A DNA stretch of 64,000 nt, from positions 210,096,151 to 210,160,150 of the forward strand of contig CP136065.1 in NCBI GenBank assembly GCA_032622095.1, read 5' to 3'. Both the position numbers and the translations under genes were made by a program. Source of the DNA: Siphonodentalium dalli (taxonomy: Eukaryota; Mollusca; Scaphopoda; Gadilida; Siphonodentaliidae). Under the pieces are notes generated by a model. It searched no databases and was not told the origin of the DNA. It saw only the letters and a list, made by a program, of their open reading frames with translations. The first letter of the stretch is position 1, and each line of letters opens with the position of its first letter. Below, piece by piece: positions 9,663-18,450 of this stretch.

Positions 9663-10030
9663 TAAGCATCTCTAAAATGAGAAATATAATTCTTTTCCAA
9701 TCCACACGGCATCATAGGCCTGTATACAGTTTATTTGCAGGCATATATTATTGAGCTTCTACTAAGTCCCACTTAAATGTAATATAAATATGTTGAAAGT
9801 TTATTATATGAACTATGTATGTATATGTAAATTGTATGTCTTATTATTATGTAATGCATACGACTCACACAAGTGTTTTTTATGCTATTAAATATCATAT
9901 CATATCATATTATCTTAATAAAAATTAAAATCAGAATGTTTGTTTTGGCTATAAGTTGGGATAGTAACCAAAGGAACTACAGATATGATAAACTAACGTG
10001 GATTCCGAGTTTCTGAATAAAGACAATGGT
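9663..10030. other. No gene; short CATAT run
   Basis: AT-rich, with a (CATAT)n run at about 9893-9911. Nothing else is seen. Confidence 0.6.
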
Positions 10031-10318
10031 CTAAATGCATTAGTAGCTTGGTGGCCCGACTAAATGCATTAGTAGCTTGGTGGCCGGACTAAATGCATTA
10101 GTAGCTTGGTGGCCCGACTAAATGCATTAGTAGCTTGGTGGCCCGACTAAATGCATTAGTAGCTTGGTGGCCAGACTAAATGCATTAGTATAGCTTGGTG
10201 GCCCGACTAAATGCATTGGTGGCTTTGAGGCAGGACAAAATGCACTGGTGGCTTGGCTGCAGGACAAATTGTATTGGTGGCTTGGCAGCCGGACTAAATG
10301 CATTGATGAACTTGCCAC
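10031..10318 (+). repeat. 29-bp minisatellite, about 10 copies
   Basis: The unit contains CTAAATGCATTAGTAGCTTG followed by GTGGCCCGA. The first units are nearly identical; those after about 10200 diverge (GGTGGCTTGGC variants). This is the usual pattern of decay at an array edge. The minus-strand open frame is a by-product of the period. Confidence 0.9.
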
Positions 10319-10857
10319 CATAACAGTGTTATAGGAGAAGGAATTGACCAGGTTAAAATGGAGTACCTTATCACCAAGCCTCTTTATAAAATGTTATCAA
10401 TCCACTGCAGCATTCCTGTAAGTGATGGAGGCAGAAAATTACCTCATTTACAAGGCTATTTACAACCCGATCTCAAGCAATTTACGTAATTGCAATTCAG
10501 GTGTGTGATGAGATGCTGGAGTCCCAGTCTTATTTGTCAAATTAAAGCTAAAATCAATGAAAATTCATGTTTTAACTAGCTACTAGGCTGGTTATATGAT
10601 AGCACACTCAAACCTCTTCCTTTGATTTAGATATTGGGATTCACCGTGATTATATGGTCTGAGACTTGTTCAGTCTCATGCATAATTTGGACGAAGAGAA
10701 ATGCATGCCGTATTCAGGATTACACAGAAATTTACTTAAAAACCTATCATGCTTTTAAATTGGACTTTAGTGTAAATATCAAAGGCCACATGCTCCCTGA
10801 ATAGAGGTTTATTTTTTCCTTGGGACATGGGTTTTTACATATGAGAAAACAAAATTG
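10319..10857. other. No gene seen, AT-rich
   Basis: AT-rich sequence. Short similarity to about 32020-32160 (GGCTGG...ATATGATRG, GATTTAGAT) may mark another dispersed repeat, but it is too weak to define. Confidence 0.4.
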
Positions 10858-10861
10858 TTAA

Positions 10862-11125
10862 CCCTTTCATGACGGGAGCTGCGCTGGTGCAGCATTACAG
10901 ATCATGTGCCAGTGCATTCTCTTATATATGCAAGTCTCACATAGGGAGCCCTGCATATATATTAAGAGAATGCACTGGCTTACGTGGTCAAGGTAAATAT
11001 TGTCACTTAGGCCAATGTATTCTCTTATATATGCGAGGCTCCTTATGGGAGATTCGGATATATATAAGAGAATGCATTGGCACAGGATTTTCGCAAAATT
11101 TCAGGAAGCTCCAGTCATGAAAGGG
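10862..11125 (+). mobile_element. P3 element, double hairpin
   Basis: TTAA at 10858-10861 and 11126-11129. Ends CCCTTTCATGACGGGAGC and inverse. Two hairpin cassettes have the loop type CTCCCTATGGGAG, unlike the GTCGACC loop of P1, and are joined by the TTACGTGGTCAAGGTAAATA spacer. Confidence 0.82.
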
Positions 11126-11329
11126 TTAAGAGGAAATAATTAAAGGTTTAATCGGCAAACTGACTATGTACATATTTGAACAAGATTATCGCTAGGGCAT
11201 GGCATAATACGCCCCTTAGCCATTTTGAATGGTACTATACCGCAAAATAAAATAATTTGAGCTTACAAAGAATATTTGTATACCCCTAAATTAAATGCCA
11301 AAATGCGGTCAAATTCTAAGTATGAAAAT

Positions 11330-11560
11330 GGCTGTTACTTATGTGAAAATAATTGGACAGAACCCATATCCGAAATTGGCCTGTAGTTTTAGCTGGTTCC
11401 AGCTTTGGTTCAAATAAAATAATCCAAACAGGAGTTATCGGTCGGAAACCAAAAATATTAACTGACAAAAGGACAGACAGACGGCTAGACAGACAAACAG
11501 ACAGGCAGACTAATTACATATGACCTTTTTTGAAAATGGCGTATAAAAAGTAGTCACCTT
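11330..11560 (+). repeat. Pearl-like (PRL) repeat, single core unit
   Basis: One core unit (GAACCCATATCCGAAATTGG, then AGTTATCGGTCGGAAACC) is followed by a GACAGACGG-type run and a CCTTTTTTGAAAATGGCGTA end. The Ngaro element begins just downstream. Confidence 0.55.
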
Positions 11561-11574
11561 GGCTGGCTTACAAT

Positions 11575-11773
11575 ATAATGCACCCAGGGCCGATAAGGTT
11601 CGGGGTGATTTATGTGGTTCTTTGATCCTGTCATCCGGCAGACATTCCGGTTTTCGGTACGATCCGTTCCGTATCGGCCGAACTTAAAGTCCGCATTTTA
11701 CATCCGCCCGGAATGCTGCCTCCTTCCGGTAACTGAGAAAGCAATTCACTTTTGAATTATACGCATCGCGCTC
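11575..11773 (+). repeat. Ngaro split repeat A1
   Basis: 199 bp starting ATAATGCACCCAGGGCCGAT and ending CATCGCGCTC, repeated at 16942-17140. One difference noticed: GGTTCGGGG here against GGTTCGGAG in A2. It probably contains the promoter and the start of the genomic RNA. Confidence 0.93.
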
Positions 11774-11968
11774 GGTTGTGTGTCGTCAAATCCTATCTGT
11801 TTCCATCCGTCACCGTGTTTCTTCGCCAGCCTTCATTTATTCGTCTATCATCTTGTTCCTTGTGCGTTCTGTCTGCGTCCTGTTCCGTCGGCGTTACCTA
11901 TTTTCGTGGGTAGCGCACGTGTTTCCCTGTTTGTGTTTGTCGTTCGGTGGCAATCACATATTTCTCTT

Positions 11969-13231
11969 ATGGTTCGTACGGGATCTCGCGGTCGGGCCCG
12001 CGACCGTTCATCTCGTAGCAGTCGCCAGGATGCGTCTGCCAGCTCGTCTCGTGCTGGTCCTGCTTCCAGTGACCGTGTTGGGCCTTCTTCTCGGGGTTCG
12101 GCCAGTGTGTCATCTGTGGCTGATTCACGGGTGCGCGGCCGTGGTCAGCATTCGCGTGGCAGGCCTGCTCGTGGCTCTGGACGGGGACGCCGCGCCTCCC
12201 GTGGCCGTGTTTCCCATTCTCGTGGCCGCGATCCTGTTCGTCAGCCTCGTCGTCAGTCTCGTCGCCAGGCTAGTCGCCGACAGGATGGTTCTCCGCGCCC
12301 CAAGTTTCCGCGCTATGGATCCAGGTCACCATCAGCGTCTCCTTTGTCGACCCGTCGTCGCAGCAGTTCTGATGACAGCTCCACTTCTCTCCGCCGCCGC
12401 GAGGATTCCCGTGTGGCGTCAGTGATCCACCGACCGAACGCTCCGGCAAGAGACGGAACTGATCCGGGTAATGCCTTATTTAGTTTTCCATCCTCGCTGG
12501 TCTCCCCTTGGGACGCCCCCTTGCCGATTCCTACGGCGGCAGATGGCTATGGCTCTCATGTTTCCCGATCTATTCGCGACAAAATTTTCCGGGGCGATTT
12601 TATCAATTTGGATCAGCTGCAGGAACCTGCCGCCTCTATTCATACCGTTGACCCCCATCAGTTGGTTGTCTCTGCTTCCGGGCGAATCCGTGTTGCGCCA
12701 AGCGGGCATGCTGCTCCAATAACGTCTGTTGACTCGTGGACCGATGCATTTCTCACTTTCATTTCGGTATACCTCGACGTTCACCCTGAATCGTCGGCCC
12801 AGCCCCTTTTGCGTTACCTGCGCACCATTCGTTGGGCGGCTGCTAAATGTGGGGGATCTGCCTGGCAGGTGTACGATACCCAATTTCGGTTGAAGTGGGA
12901 TGGTAATACAGCTACTCCTTGGGAGACCATCGACCCTAACATTTGGCTGCTGGTCATGACGCCCCAGGTTCGGCAACCTCCGCAGCCGACTCCGCCTCCG
13001 GTTCGTGCCTCCGGGCGTGCGGACAATTTTCCCACGCGTCCGGGCCGTCCCAGTCCCGTCTGTTTTGAATTCAACGCCGGCCGCTGCTCCTGGCCAAACT
13101 GTCGTTTTCGACACATCTGCAACATCTGCTCAGAGCCTCATGCCGCAACCGCTGCCCATGGACAAGACTTTCGCCGCTCAGCCCGCGGCGGTCGCCAGCA
13201 GCGTCTACCAGCTCGCCCCTTCCGCCGTTAA
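11969..13231 (+). CDS. gag: Ngaro Gag-like protein
   Basis: About 420 residues from the first in-frame ATG at 11969; the frame is open upstream to 11780 but without ATG. Residues 1-150 are very rich in Arg and Ser (RGRARDRSSRSSRQ, then SRGRDPVRQPRRQSRR), a basic segment likely to bind RNA. The middle (about 155-345) has no motif I can name. Near residue 365 a CCCH-like zinc knuckle is visible (Cys-x7-Cys-x4-Cys-x3-His), followed by CNICSEPHAA. Similar Cys/His clusters occur at the C terminus of DIRS-type Gag proteins. Gag would package the element RNA. The last 92 nt overlap the RT frame, which is +1 relative to gag. Function is inferred from position and composition. Confidence 0.78.
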   Translation: MVRTGSRGRARDRSSRSSRQDASASSSRAGPASSDRVGPSSRGSASVSSVADSRVRGRGQHSRGRPARGSGRGRRASRGRVSHSRGRDPVRQPRRQSRRQASRRQDGSPRPKFPRYGSRSPSASPLSTRRRSSSDDSSTSLRRREDSRVASVIHRPNAPARDGTDPGNALFSFPSSLVSPWDAPLPIPTAADGYGSHVSRSIRDKIFRGDFINLDQLQEPAASIHTVDPHQLVVSASGRIRVAPSGHAAPITSVDSWTDAFLTFISVYLDVHPESSAQPLLRYLRTIRWAAAKCGGSAWQVYDTQFRLKWDGNTATPWETIDPNIWLLVMTPQVRQPPQPTPPPVRASGRADNFPTRPGRPSPVCFEFNAGRCSWPNCRFRHICNICSEPHAATAAHGQDFRRSARGGRQQRLPARPFRR

Positions 13232-14813
13232 TCTAGACTATTTGTGTTGGTGGCTTGGGAGGTACCCTCGCCACCAAGTCGCGCGGGAACTCCGGTTCGG
13301 TTTTACTCATGGTTTTCCACTCCATTATACTGGCCCGCGTCTGCCAACTGACGCTCCGAACCTCAAGTCTGCTCGTGACCGTCCCGAGGTCGTCCGGGAA
13401 AAGATCCTTAAGGAAGTTCGCCTTGGTCGCATTGCTGGTCCTTTCTGTGCTCGTCCAATTCCAACGCTCCGCGTGTCGCCGCTTGGACTGGTGCCTAAAC
13501 ATGAACCTGACTCATTCCGTCTCATCCATCACCTCTCCTATCCGGCAGGCCAGTCGCTCAATGATCATATTCCGCGCGAATTCACTACTGTCACATATAC
13601 CAGTTTTGACGCTGCTGTTGCCACCATCCAGTCCCTTGGGGCCGGGACTTTGCTCGCGCGCGGGGATTTGGAGGCTGCTTATCGTAATCTTCGCATCTAC
13701 CCGGGCGATTTCGATCAACTTGGTTTTAAACTGGACGACATGTATTATTTCGACAAATGCTTACCTTTCGGCTGCAGCGTGTCGTGCGCAACTTTTGAAA
13801 AATTCTCAACATTTTTGGAATGGGTTGTTAAGCAGCGGTCCGGCAACCCACACATCTTGCACTACTGCGATGACTTCCTGTTCTGTGGTCCGCCAGCCAC
13901 GTCCCAGGCCTCAGACAGTCTTGACATGTTTCATCGCGTTTGCTCTGATCTTGGCGTACCTATTGCTCATGAAAAAACGGTCTCGCCCACCTCGAAGCTC
14001 TGCTACCTTGGTCTCGAACTCGATACGTTGGCTAACGCGGTGCGTCTCCCTGCTGAGAAGCTCACAGCCATTCAGTCCAAAATCTCTATGGCTTTGCGCT
14101 GCCGTAAAATCTCGGTCCGTGAACTACAGTCGCTCATTGGCTCATTACAATTTGCGTGCAAGGCGATTCGTCCGGGCCGCCCATTTTGTCGTCGCCTGAT
14201 TGATGCCCTGCAGGGATTTTCTAAGCCGCATCACAAAATCCGAATTAATTCTGGCATGCGTGCCGATTTGGCCACGTGGTTACAGTTCTTCACGTCATTC
14301 AATGGGATCTACCTTTTCCCTTCTGCGACCTGGCTCCATGATACCGACATCAATTTCCACACAGACGCTTGTGGTGGTCAGTCCGGCGGCTTTGGCGCTT
14401 ATTTCAACGGCCTTTGGGCTTTTGGCAAGTGGCCCCTTCCTTGGCATGCTTTGGGCCTGACCCGCAATATGGGTGTCCTCGAGATGTTCCCAGTCTTAGT
14501 GGCCATCAGCGTCTGGGGGCGTCGCCTCCGGAATCATCGCCTCCATTTACACTGTGATAACATTACCGTGGTCCGCGCCATCAACGACCAAACTTCCAAA
14601 TGCAAGCCGCTCATGGCCCTGTTGCGCCAGCTGGTCCTGCTGCTCCTGTCTCACAACATCTCCTTGCGTGCTTCATGGATCGCGTCTCGTGATAATGCTC
14701 TCGCTGACAGCCTCTCTCGTTTCCAGATGAAACGTTTCCGTCGACTGGCGCCGTCCGCCGCCCGAACGCCAACACCATTTCCCAGGTGCCTGTGGACCTG
14801 CGTCGACATGTAA
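13140..14813 (+). CDS. Ngaro reverse transcriptase-RNase H
   Basis: 557 residues from the ATG at 13140, which lies inside the end of gag; the frame is open further upstream without ATG. It copies element RNA into DNA. RT motif A is GDLEAAYR (Asp176), motif B is PFGCSVSCATFEKF (about 209-222), and motif C is YCDD at 242-245 where many relatives have YIDD. A short linker leads to RNase H with the acidic residues Asp409 (HTDACGG), Glu448 (VLEMF), Asp473 (HCDN) and Asp518 or Asp523 (SRDNALADSLSR). No stops or frameshifts are visible, so it looks functional. Its end overlaps the recombinase frame by 28 nt. No integrase or protease domain is present, as expected for this order. Confidence 0.93.
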   Translation: MPQPLPMDKTFAAQPAAVASSVYQLAPSAVNLDYLCWWLGRYPRHQVARELRFGFTHGFPLHYTGPRLPTDAPNLKSARDRPEVVREKILKEVRLGRIAGPFCARPIPTLRVSPLGLVPKHEPDSFRLIHHLSYPAGQSLNDHIPREFTTVTYTSFDAAVATIQSLGAGTLLARGDLEAAYRNLRIYPGDFDQLGFKLDDMYYFDKCLPFGCSVSCATFEKFSTFLEWVVKQRSGNPHILHYCDDFLFCGPPATSQASDSLDMFHRVCSDLGVPIAHEKTVSPTSKLCYLGLELDTLANAVRLPAEKLTAIQSKISMALRCRKISVRELQSLIGSLQFACKAIRPGRPFCRRLIDALQGFSKPHHKIRINSGMRADLATWLQFFTSFNGIYLFPSATWLHDTDINFHTDACGGQSGGFGAYFNGLWAFGKWPLPWHALGLTRNMGVLEMFPVLVAISVWGRRLRNHRLHLHCDNITVVRAINDQTSKCKPLMALLRQLVLLLLSHNISLRASWIASRDNALADSLSRFQMKRFRRLAPSAARTPTPFPRCLWTCVDM

Positions 14814-15697
14814 CGCTGCTTTTGACTTCCTCACGGGCGCCAAAAACTCACCGCACGTATCGCACCGCCATACGGGCTTATCTCGGTTTCGCACACCAGC
14901 ATCACTTGGCCGTTTCCTGGCCGCTCCCGGAACACGCTATCGTCGGGTTTATCGCGGGGCTTCATCGCTCCCAGCATTCTGCGTCAACCATTTCCACCTA
15001 CCTGGCTGCCATCGGTCGGCAGCATCGACTCCGGGGTATGCGGGATCCCACTTCGACTTACCTCATTCGCCAACTATTGACCGGGGTCCGTCGCTTGACG
15101 CCTTCATCATCTCGTCCTGCTCCAGTGACAATACCTTTGCTGCGCACCTTGCTCCGCGTGCTTCCTCGCATATGCTCGTCGCCACATGAGGTCGCTTTGT
15201 TTACGTCTGCCTTTACGATGGCCTTTTTTGGACTGTTCCGCGTGGGGGAACTGGCCGCTGTGTCCAAGGCCGACTTTGGACATGCTATATTTCTTCGCGA
15301 TGTCTCGTTGTGCGGCTCAGCCATTGACGTTTGGCTCCGGCATTCTAAAACGAACCAATGTGGTCCTCCCGCTCATATTCGCATTCCGTGCCTGCCGACT
15401 GATCCACATATCTGCCCGCTGCGCGCGGCCACCACATTTCTTGCCATTCGCGGCTCCCGGTCGGGACTGTTCCTTTCTCACCAGGCTCAGACCCCGCTCA
15501 CAGTCGCGCAGTTTCGGGCCGTGCTCCATCAGGCTTTGCGTACGTCCGGCTCTCGACAATATATCACGCCGCATTCATTTCGTTCGGGTGGTGCTACCTA
15601 TCTGGCGGATCTGGGCACCCCTTACCATGCCATCCAACACCGGGGTCGTTGGCGGTCTGATGTTTGTCGTCGATACATCCACTCAACATCTGCTTAG
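14786..15697 (+). CDS. Ngaro tyrosine recombinase
   Basis: About 303 residues. The frame opens at 14786 with GTG codons. The first ATG comes only near 15038, after the N-terminal DNA-binding domain, so translation probably depends on a non-ATG start, coupling, frameshift or splicing. The N-terminal SAM-like domain (about 12-90) contains THRTYRTAIRAYLGF. The catalytic set is visible: Arg152 (LFRVGELA), Lys188 (RHSKT), His263-x2-Arg266 (TPHSFRSGG), Trp289 (GRWRS) and the nucleophile Tyr297 (RRYIH). This enzyme would insert the circular DNA copy through a covalent Tyr-DNA link, doing the job of integrase. Its last 38 nt overlap the SGNH frame. Confidence 0.92.
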   Translation: MPVDLRRHVTLLLTSSRAPKTHRTYRTAIRAYLGFAHQHHLAVSWPLPEHAIVGFIAGLHRSQHSASTISTYLAAIGRQHRLRGMRDPTSTYLIRQLLTGVRRLTPSSSRPAPVTIPLLRTLLRVLPRICSSPHEVALFTSAFTMAFFGLFRVGELAAVSKADFGHAIFLRDVSLCGSAIDVWLRHSKTNQCGPPAHIRIPCLPTDPHICPLRAATTFLAIRGSRSGLFLSHQAQTPLTVAQFRAVLHQALRTSGSRQYITPHSFRSGGATYLADLGTPYHAIQHRGRWRSDVCRRYIHSTSA

Positions 15698-16310
15698 TCT
15701 CGTTTCAGTAGCCATTATCTGGGTCTTGGGTTCGTCCCACGTCTACTGGGCTCACCAGCGTGCTGTGCGGCGTCCTGTTGGCCAACATCTCCAGCTGTCC
15801 AGCCGCGGCGCTTCTGTTAGATGGATCGGCACTCGTGGGATGCTCTGGAGCGATTTCCACGCCACGTTCGACCGGGAGCTCGCCGCTTGTCCGCAGTCTC
15901 GGCATCCTACCCACATCATCATCCAGCTTGGTTCTAACGACATCACAGCCGGTGGGTACCGTGACTTGCGTGCCAGTGTTAAGCGGGAACTTTCTTATGT
16001 GCAGGAAACTTTGCCTGACTGCACCCTTATTTGGTCACACGTGTTCCCGCGCCGCTATTGGCACAACGCCCATCGCCCGAGTATTGGTGCTCGCCAGCGC
16101 CGGGACTTTAACCAACGCATGTTGGGCTTCGTCTTGCATCACGGGGGTCGTGGCATCAAGCACCCAGACATTTGCGCTTCTGATAAGGGCATGTATCGTT
16201 CAGATGGGATCCATCTCTCCCCCGTCGGCAACGATATCTATCTGAATAGTCTCCAGGGCGCCCTGGAGACCTTCCTGGCATCTGACACTATGGTTTTCCC
16301 GGTGGTTTAA
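15660..16310 (+). CDS. Ngaro SGNH/GDSL-type hydrolase
   Basis: 216 residues from the ATG at 15660. Residues 11-24 are hydrophobic and lead into block I, GSSHVYW (24-30), which has Ser at the place of the usual Asp of GDS; Ser26 is the likely nucleophile. Block II glycines lie in RWIGTRGM (55-61). Block III is LGSND (90-94), and block V is DGIH (182-185) with the Asp-His pair. This is an ester hydrolase fold; substrate unknown. Some Ngaro elements of fish and echinoderms are known to encode such a domain, with unexplained function. The frame is intact. The hydrophobic N-terminal stretch could be the first strand of the fold rather than a membrane segment. Confidence 0.88.
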   Translation: MFVVDTSTQHLLSLVSVAIIWVLGSSHVYWAHQRAVRRPVGQHLQLSSRGASVRWIGTRGMLWSDFHATFDRELAACPQSRHPTHIIIQLGSNDITAGGYRDLRASVKRELSYVQETLPDCTLIWSHVFPRRYWHNAHRPSIGARQRRDFNQRMLGFVLHHGGRGIKHPDICASDKGMYRSDGIHLSPVGNDIYLNSLQGALETFLASDTMVFPVV

Positions 16311-16543
16311 CTGTTTCATTGATGTATTTGGGCATGGAGCTCCTGGTTTGGGGGAGTGCTGCGCACTCTATGGCGGTCCTGCAGATAGTGGTAGTGGTAG
16401 TGTCGCCATAGCGTTATAACCTGTCTGGTAACTTTGATGGGTGGCTTATCAATAGTAGCTTAGTATGTTTATGACTGCGCAGTCATCTTATGCTTATTTG
16501 AGAGTGCTCTCGATCTGTAGCCTGAGTGTAATATTCCAGGCCT
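16311..16543 (+). other. Ngaro 3' untranslated region
   Basis: Non-coding DNA between the SGNH stop and B1. It includes short pyrimidine/purine alternations such as GTGGTAGTGGTAGTGTCGCC. No gene. Confidence 0.7.
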
Positions 16544-16943
16544 GTGCTTAGCCATAGGGAGTTGGGCTGTCCAGTGGTCTCTACTGCCATTCCTGCGTCG
16601 CACTCGTTGGGCTTCTCCCTGGTGGCCGTGTGTGCTTATTGCTTAGGGCGCCTCATAGCAATTCTTGGGCGCCGGCTCCGAATCGTACCTTAGCTCGTCG
16701 GGCCATGCTCGTGCCTGCGCTGTACAGCAGTATTTCTTCAGCGTTCTCTGCTTCGGCTTCTCGTCAGAGCGAAGGCTCTGCTTAATTGGTTTTCCATGCG
16801 TATGGGCTATCTGCAGGACAAGCTTATAATTTCATTAAAGCTGAGATCATAACCCACTCATGTGTTGTCATTTAAATATTCCATGCAGTAGTGGCAGGGC
16901 TGTCACTGGTGGGGTAGTGTCTCTTGGATCTGAGTGATCACAT
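16544..16943 (+). repeat. Ngaro split repeat B1
   Basis: 400 bp starting GTGCTTAGCCATAGGGAGTT and ending GAGTGATCACAT, repeated at a constant offset of 825 bp at 17369-17768. It looks identical by eye. It contains a possible polyadenylation signal, ATTAAA (ATTTCATTAAAGCTGAG), near 16834. Confidence 0.92.
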
Positions 16944-17140
16944 AATGCACCCAGGGCCGATAAGGTTCGGAGTGATTTATGTGGTTCTTTGATCCTGTCA
17001 TCCGGCAGACATTCCGGTTTTCGGTACGATCCGTTCCGTATCGGCCGAACTTAAAGTCCGCATTTTACATCCGCCCGGAATGCTGCCTCCTTCCGGTAAC
17101 TGAGAAAGCAATTCACTTTTGAATTATACGCATCGCGCTC
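16942..17140 (+). repeat. Ngaro split repeat A2
   Basis: 199-bp copy of A1, abutting B1 with a 2-bp overlap (AT). The B1-A2 join is the expected image of the element's two termini brought together in a circle. Confidence 0.92.
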
Positions 17141-17368
17141 CCTCCCTCCCCCCCTTGGAGCTCCATGCCCCGCTTTGTTCGGCGTCCCGAGTGGCACGCC
17201 ATATTCATTATTCTGTGATGCCTGTTTTGTTTTGGGCCTAGGGCCCTGTGTATTTGCATCTCGTTGCTGCTGTTTGTTTTCCCTTTCAGGTGCTGTGTCA
17301 TCAGTGCCATTGATCCAGCTTTGGTGCGTCCTGCAGGGGTAACTTTGGTGTTGCCCGCCCATACCACG
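17141..17368 (+). other. Spacer between Ngaro A2 and B2
   Basis: 228 bp not present elsewhere in the element, beginning with a C-rich run (CCTCCCTCCCCCCC). It includes a pyrimidine-rich stretch ending TTCAG near 17289 that resembles a 3' splice acceptor. No gene. Confidence 0.7.
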
Positions 17369-17768
17369 GTGCTTAGCCATAGGGAGTTGGGCTGTCCAGT
17401 GGTCTCTACTGCCATTCCTGCGTCGCACTCGTTGGGCTTCTCCCTGGTGGCCGTGTGTGCTTATTGCTTAGGGCGCCTCATAGCAATTCTTGGGCGCCGG
17501 CTCCGAATCGTACCTTAGCTCGTCGGGCCATGCTCGTGCCTGCGCTGTACAGCAGTATTTCTTCAGCGTTCTCTGCTTCGGCTTCTCGTCAGAGCGAAGG
17601 CTCTGCTTAATTGGTTTTCCATGCGTATGGGCTATCTGCAGGACAAGCTTATAATTTCATTAAAGCTGAGATCATAACCCACTCATGTGTTGTCATTTAA
17701 ATATTCCATGCAGTAGTGGCAGGGCTGTCACTGGTGGGGTAGTGTCTCTTGGATCTGAGTGATCACAT
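17369..17768 (+). repeat. Ngaro split repeat B2
   Basis: 400-bp terminal copy of B1. The element ends GATCACAT and the AT-rich flank AAATGAAAATTATG follows. Confidence 0.92.
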
Positions 17769-17868
17769 AAATGAAAATTATGAATTTGTGCTGAAAGTGC
17801 CAAATAGCAAGGTATACACAAGTCCCAGAGAAACACATATTTATTTTATTAGTCAAAGGTATTAAATC

Positions 17869-18450
17869 TATCTATATAAAAGTCAAGTGTTTGTCTGTGT
17901 GTGTCTGTCTGTGTGTTTATCTGTCATAAATTTGGCGAATTTAAAAATATGTCACCCATGTCAATACGCCCAAATTTTGATCATGTCCTGAGGCACATCT
18001 TAGAATACAACGCGCAAAATTTCAGTCCAATCAGTACAAGACGACCTGAGATATAACGCGTTTCCCAAAGGTTATCAAGGCAATATTTTTACTGATATAA
18101 TGAATTACTATTCGCATGTGGTATCAGCGGTGGCCCCTCATAAATTCCGGACAAATTCCGAGCACCATTTGCTGGCTTTCATTATCAGCGTGACAATCAT
18201 TCACTGTATCAATCACTGTTTGTCATAAGTCATTTTTGATCTTTGACGACTTAAAGGGGCATATATGAGCAAAAAAGAACGTTCCTAATCAGCTTAGAAT
18301 ATATGTAGGAAAATTGGTATACATTGGTCACATGGCCAGGGGAATGTCATGGGATAGGCGTCTTCGACTTCAGTCACATGGCCAGGGGAATGTCATGGGA
18401 TAGGCGTCTTCGACTTCAGATGACTTAAAGGGGGACTCATAAATTGCATG
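17869..18450 (+). mobile_element. HEL element (Helitron/Helentron-like, non-autonomous)
   Basis: Starts TCTATCTATATAAAAGTCAA then a GTCTGT run, a typical Helentron-like 5' end. The body (CCTGAGATATAACGCGTTTC, then CAAAGGTTATCAAGG) recurs at 44560-45390. A 48-bp stretch starting TCACATGGCCAGGGGAATGT is duplicated in tandem at 18328-18418. No Rep/helicase frame. This copy lacks the C element that interrupts the 44-45 kb copy and so gives its empty site. Confidence 0.55.

Larger units (their letters stand above)
11575..17768 (+). mobile_element. Ngaro/DIRS-type tyrosine-recombinase retrotransposon
   Basis: A 6.2-kb element in GC-rich DNA, unlike its AT-rich surroundings. Split direct repeats A1 (11575-11773), B1 (16544-16943), A2 (16942-17140) and B2 (17369-17768) surround four plus-strand genes: gag, RT-RNase H, tyrosine recombinase and SGNH hydrolase. 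This order, with no LTRs, no DDE integrase and no methyltransferase domain, is the Ngaro plan. Split repeats are thought to let a circular DNA intermediate form and be inserted by the recombinase without target duplication; I see none. A1 and A2 differ at one base that I noticed and B1 and B2 look identical, so the insertion is young. Confidence 0.93.

Noticed and set aside
10031-10318. Possible CRISPR-like array (29-bp period)
   Set aside because: Contiguous tandem units without unique spacers: a minisatellite.
12476-13125. Minus-strand open frames of 103-212 codons opposite gag
   Set aside because: They are shadows of the GC-rich gag/RT genes, with no domain and low-complexity text.
13255-14199. 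314-codon plus-strand frame inside the RT gene
   Set aside because: Alternative frame of the RT-RNase H gene, which has all its motifs in the other frame.
17051-17428. Minus-strand 125-codon frame over A2 and the spacer
   Set aside because: It spans repeat DNA and a C-rich run with no recognisable domain.
11575-17768. LTR retrotransposon or endogenous retrovirus
   Set aside because: There are no LTRs, no DDE integrase, no protease and no envelope; split direct repeats and a tyrosine recombinase define it as Ngaro/DIRS type.
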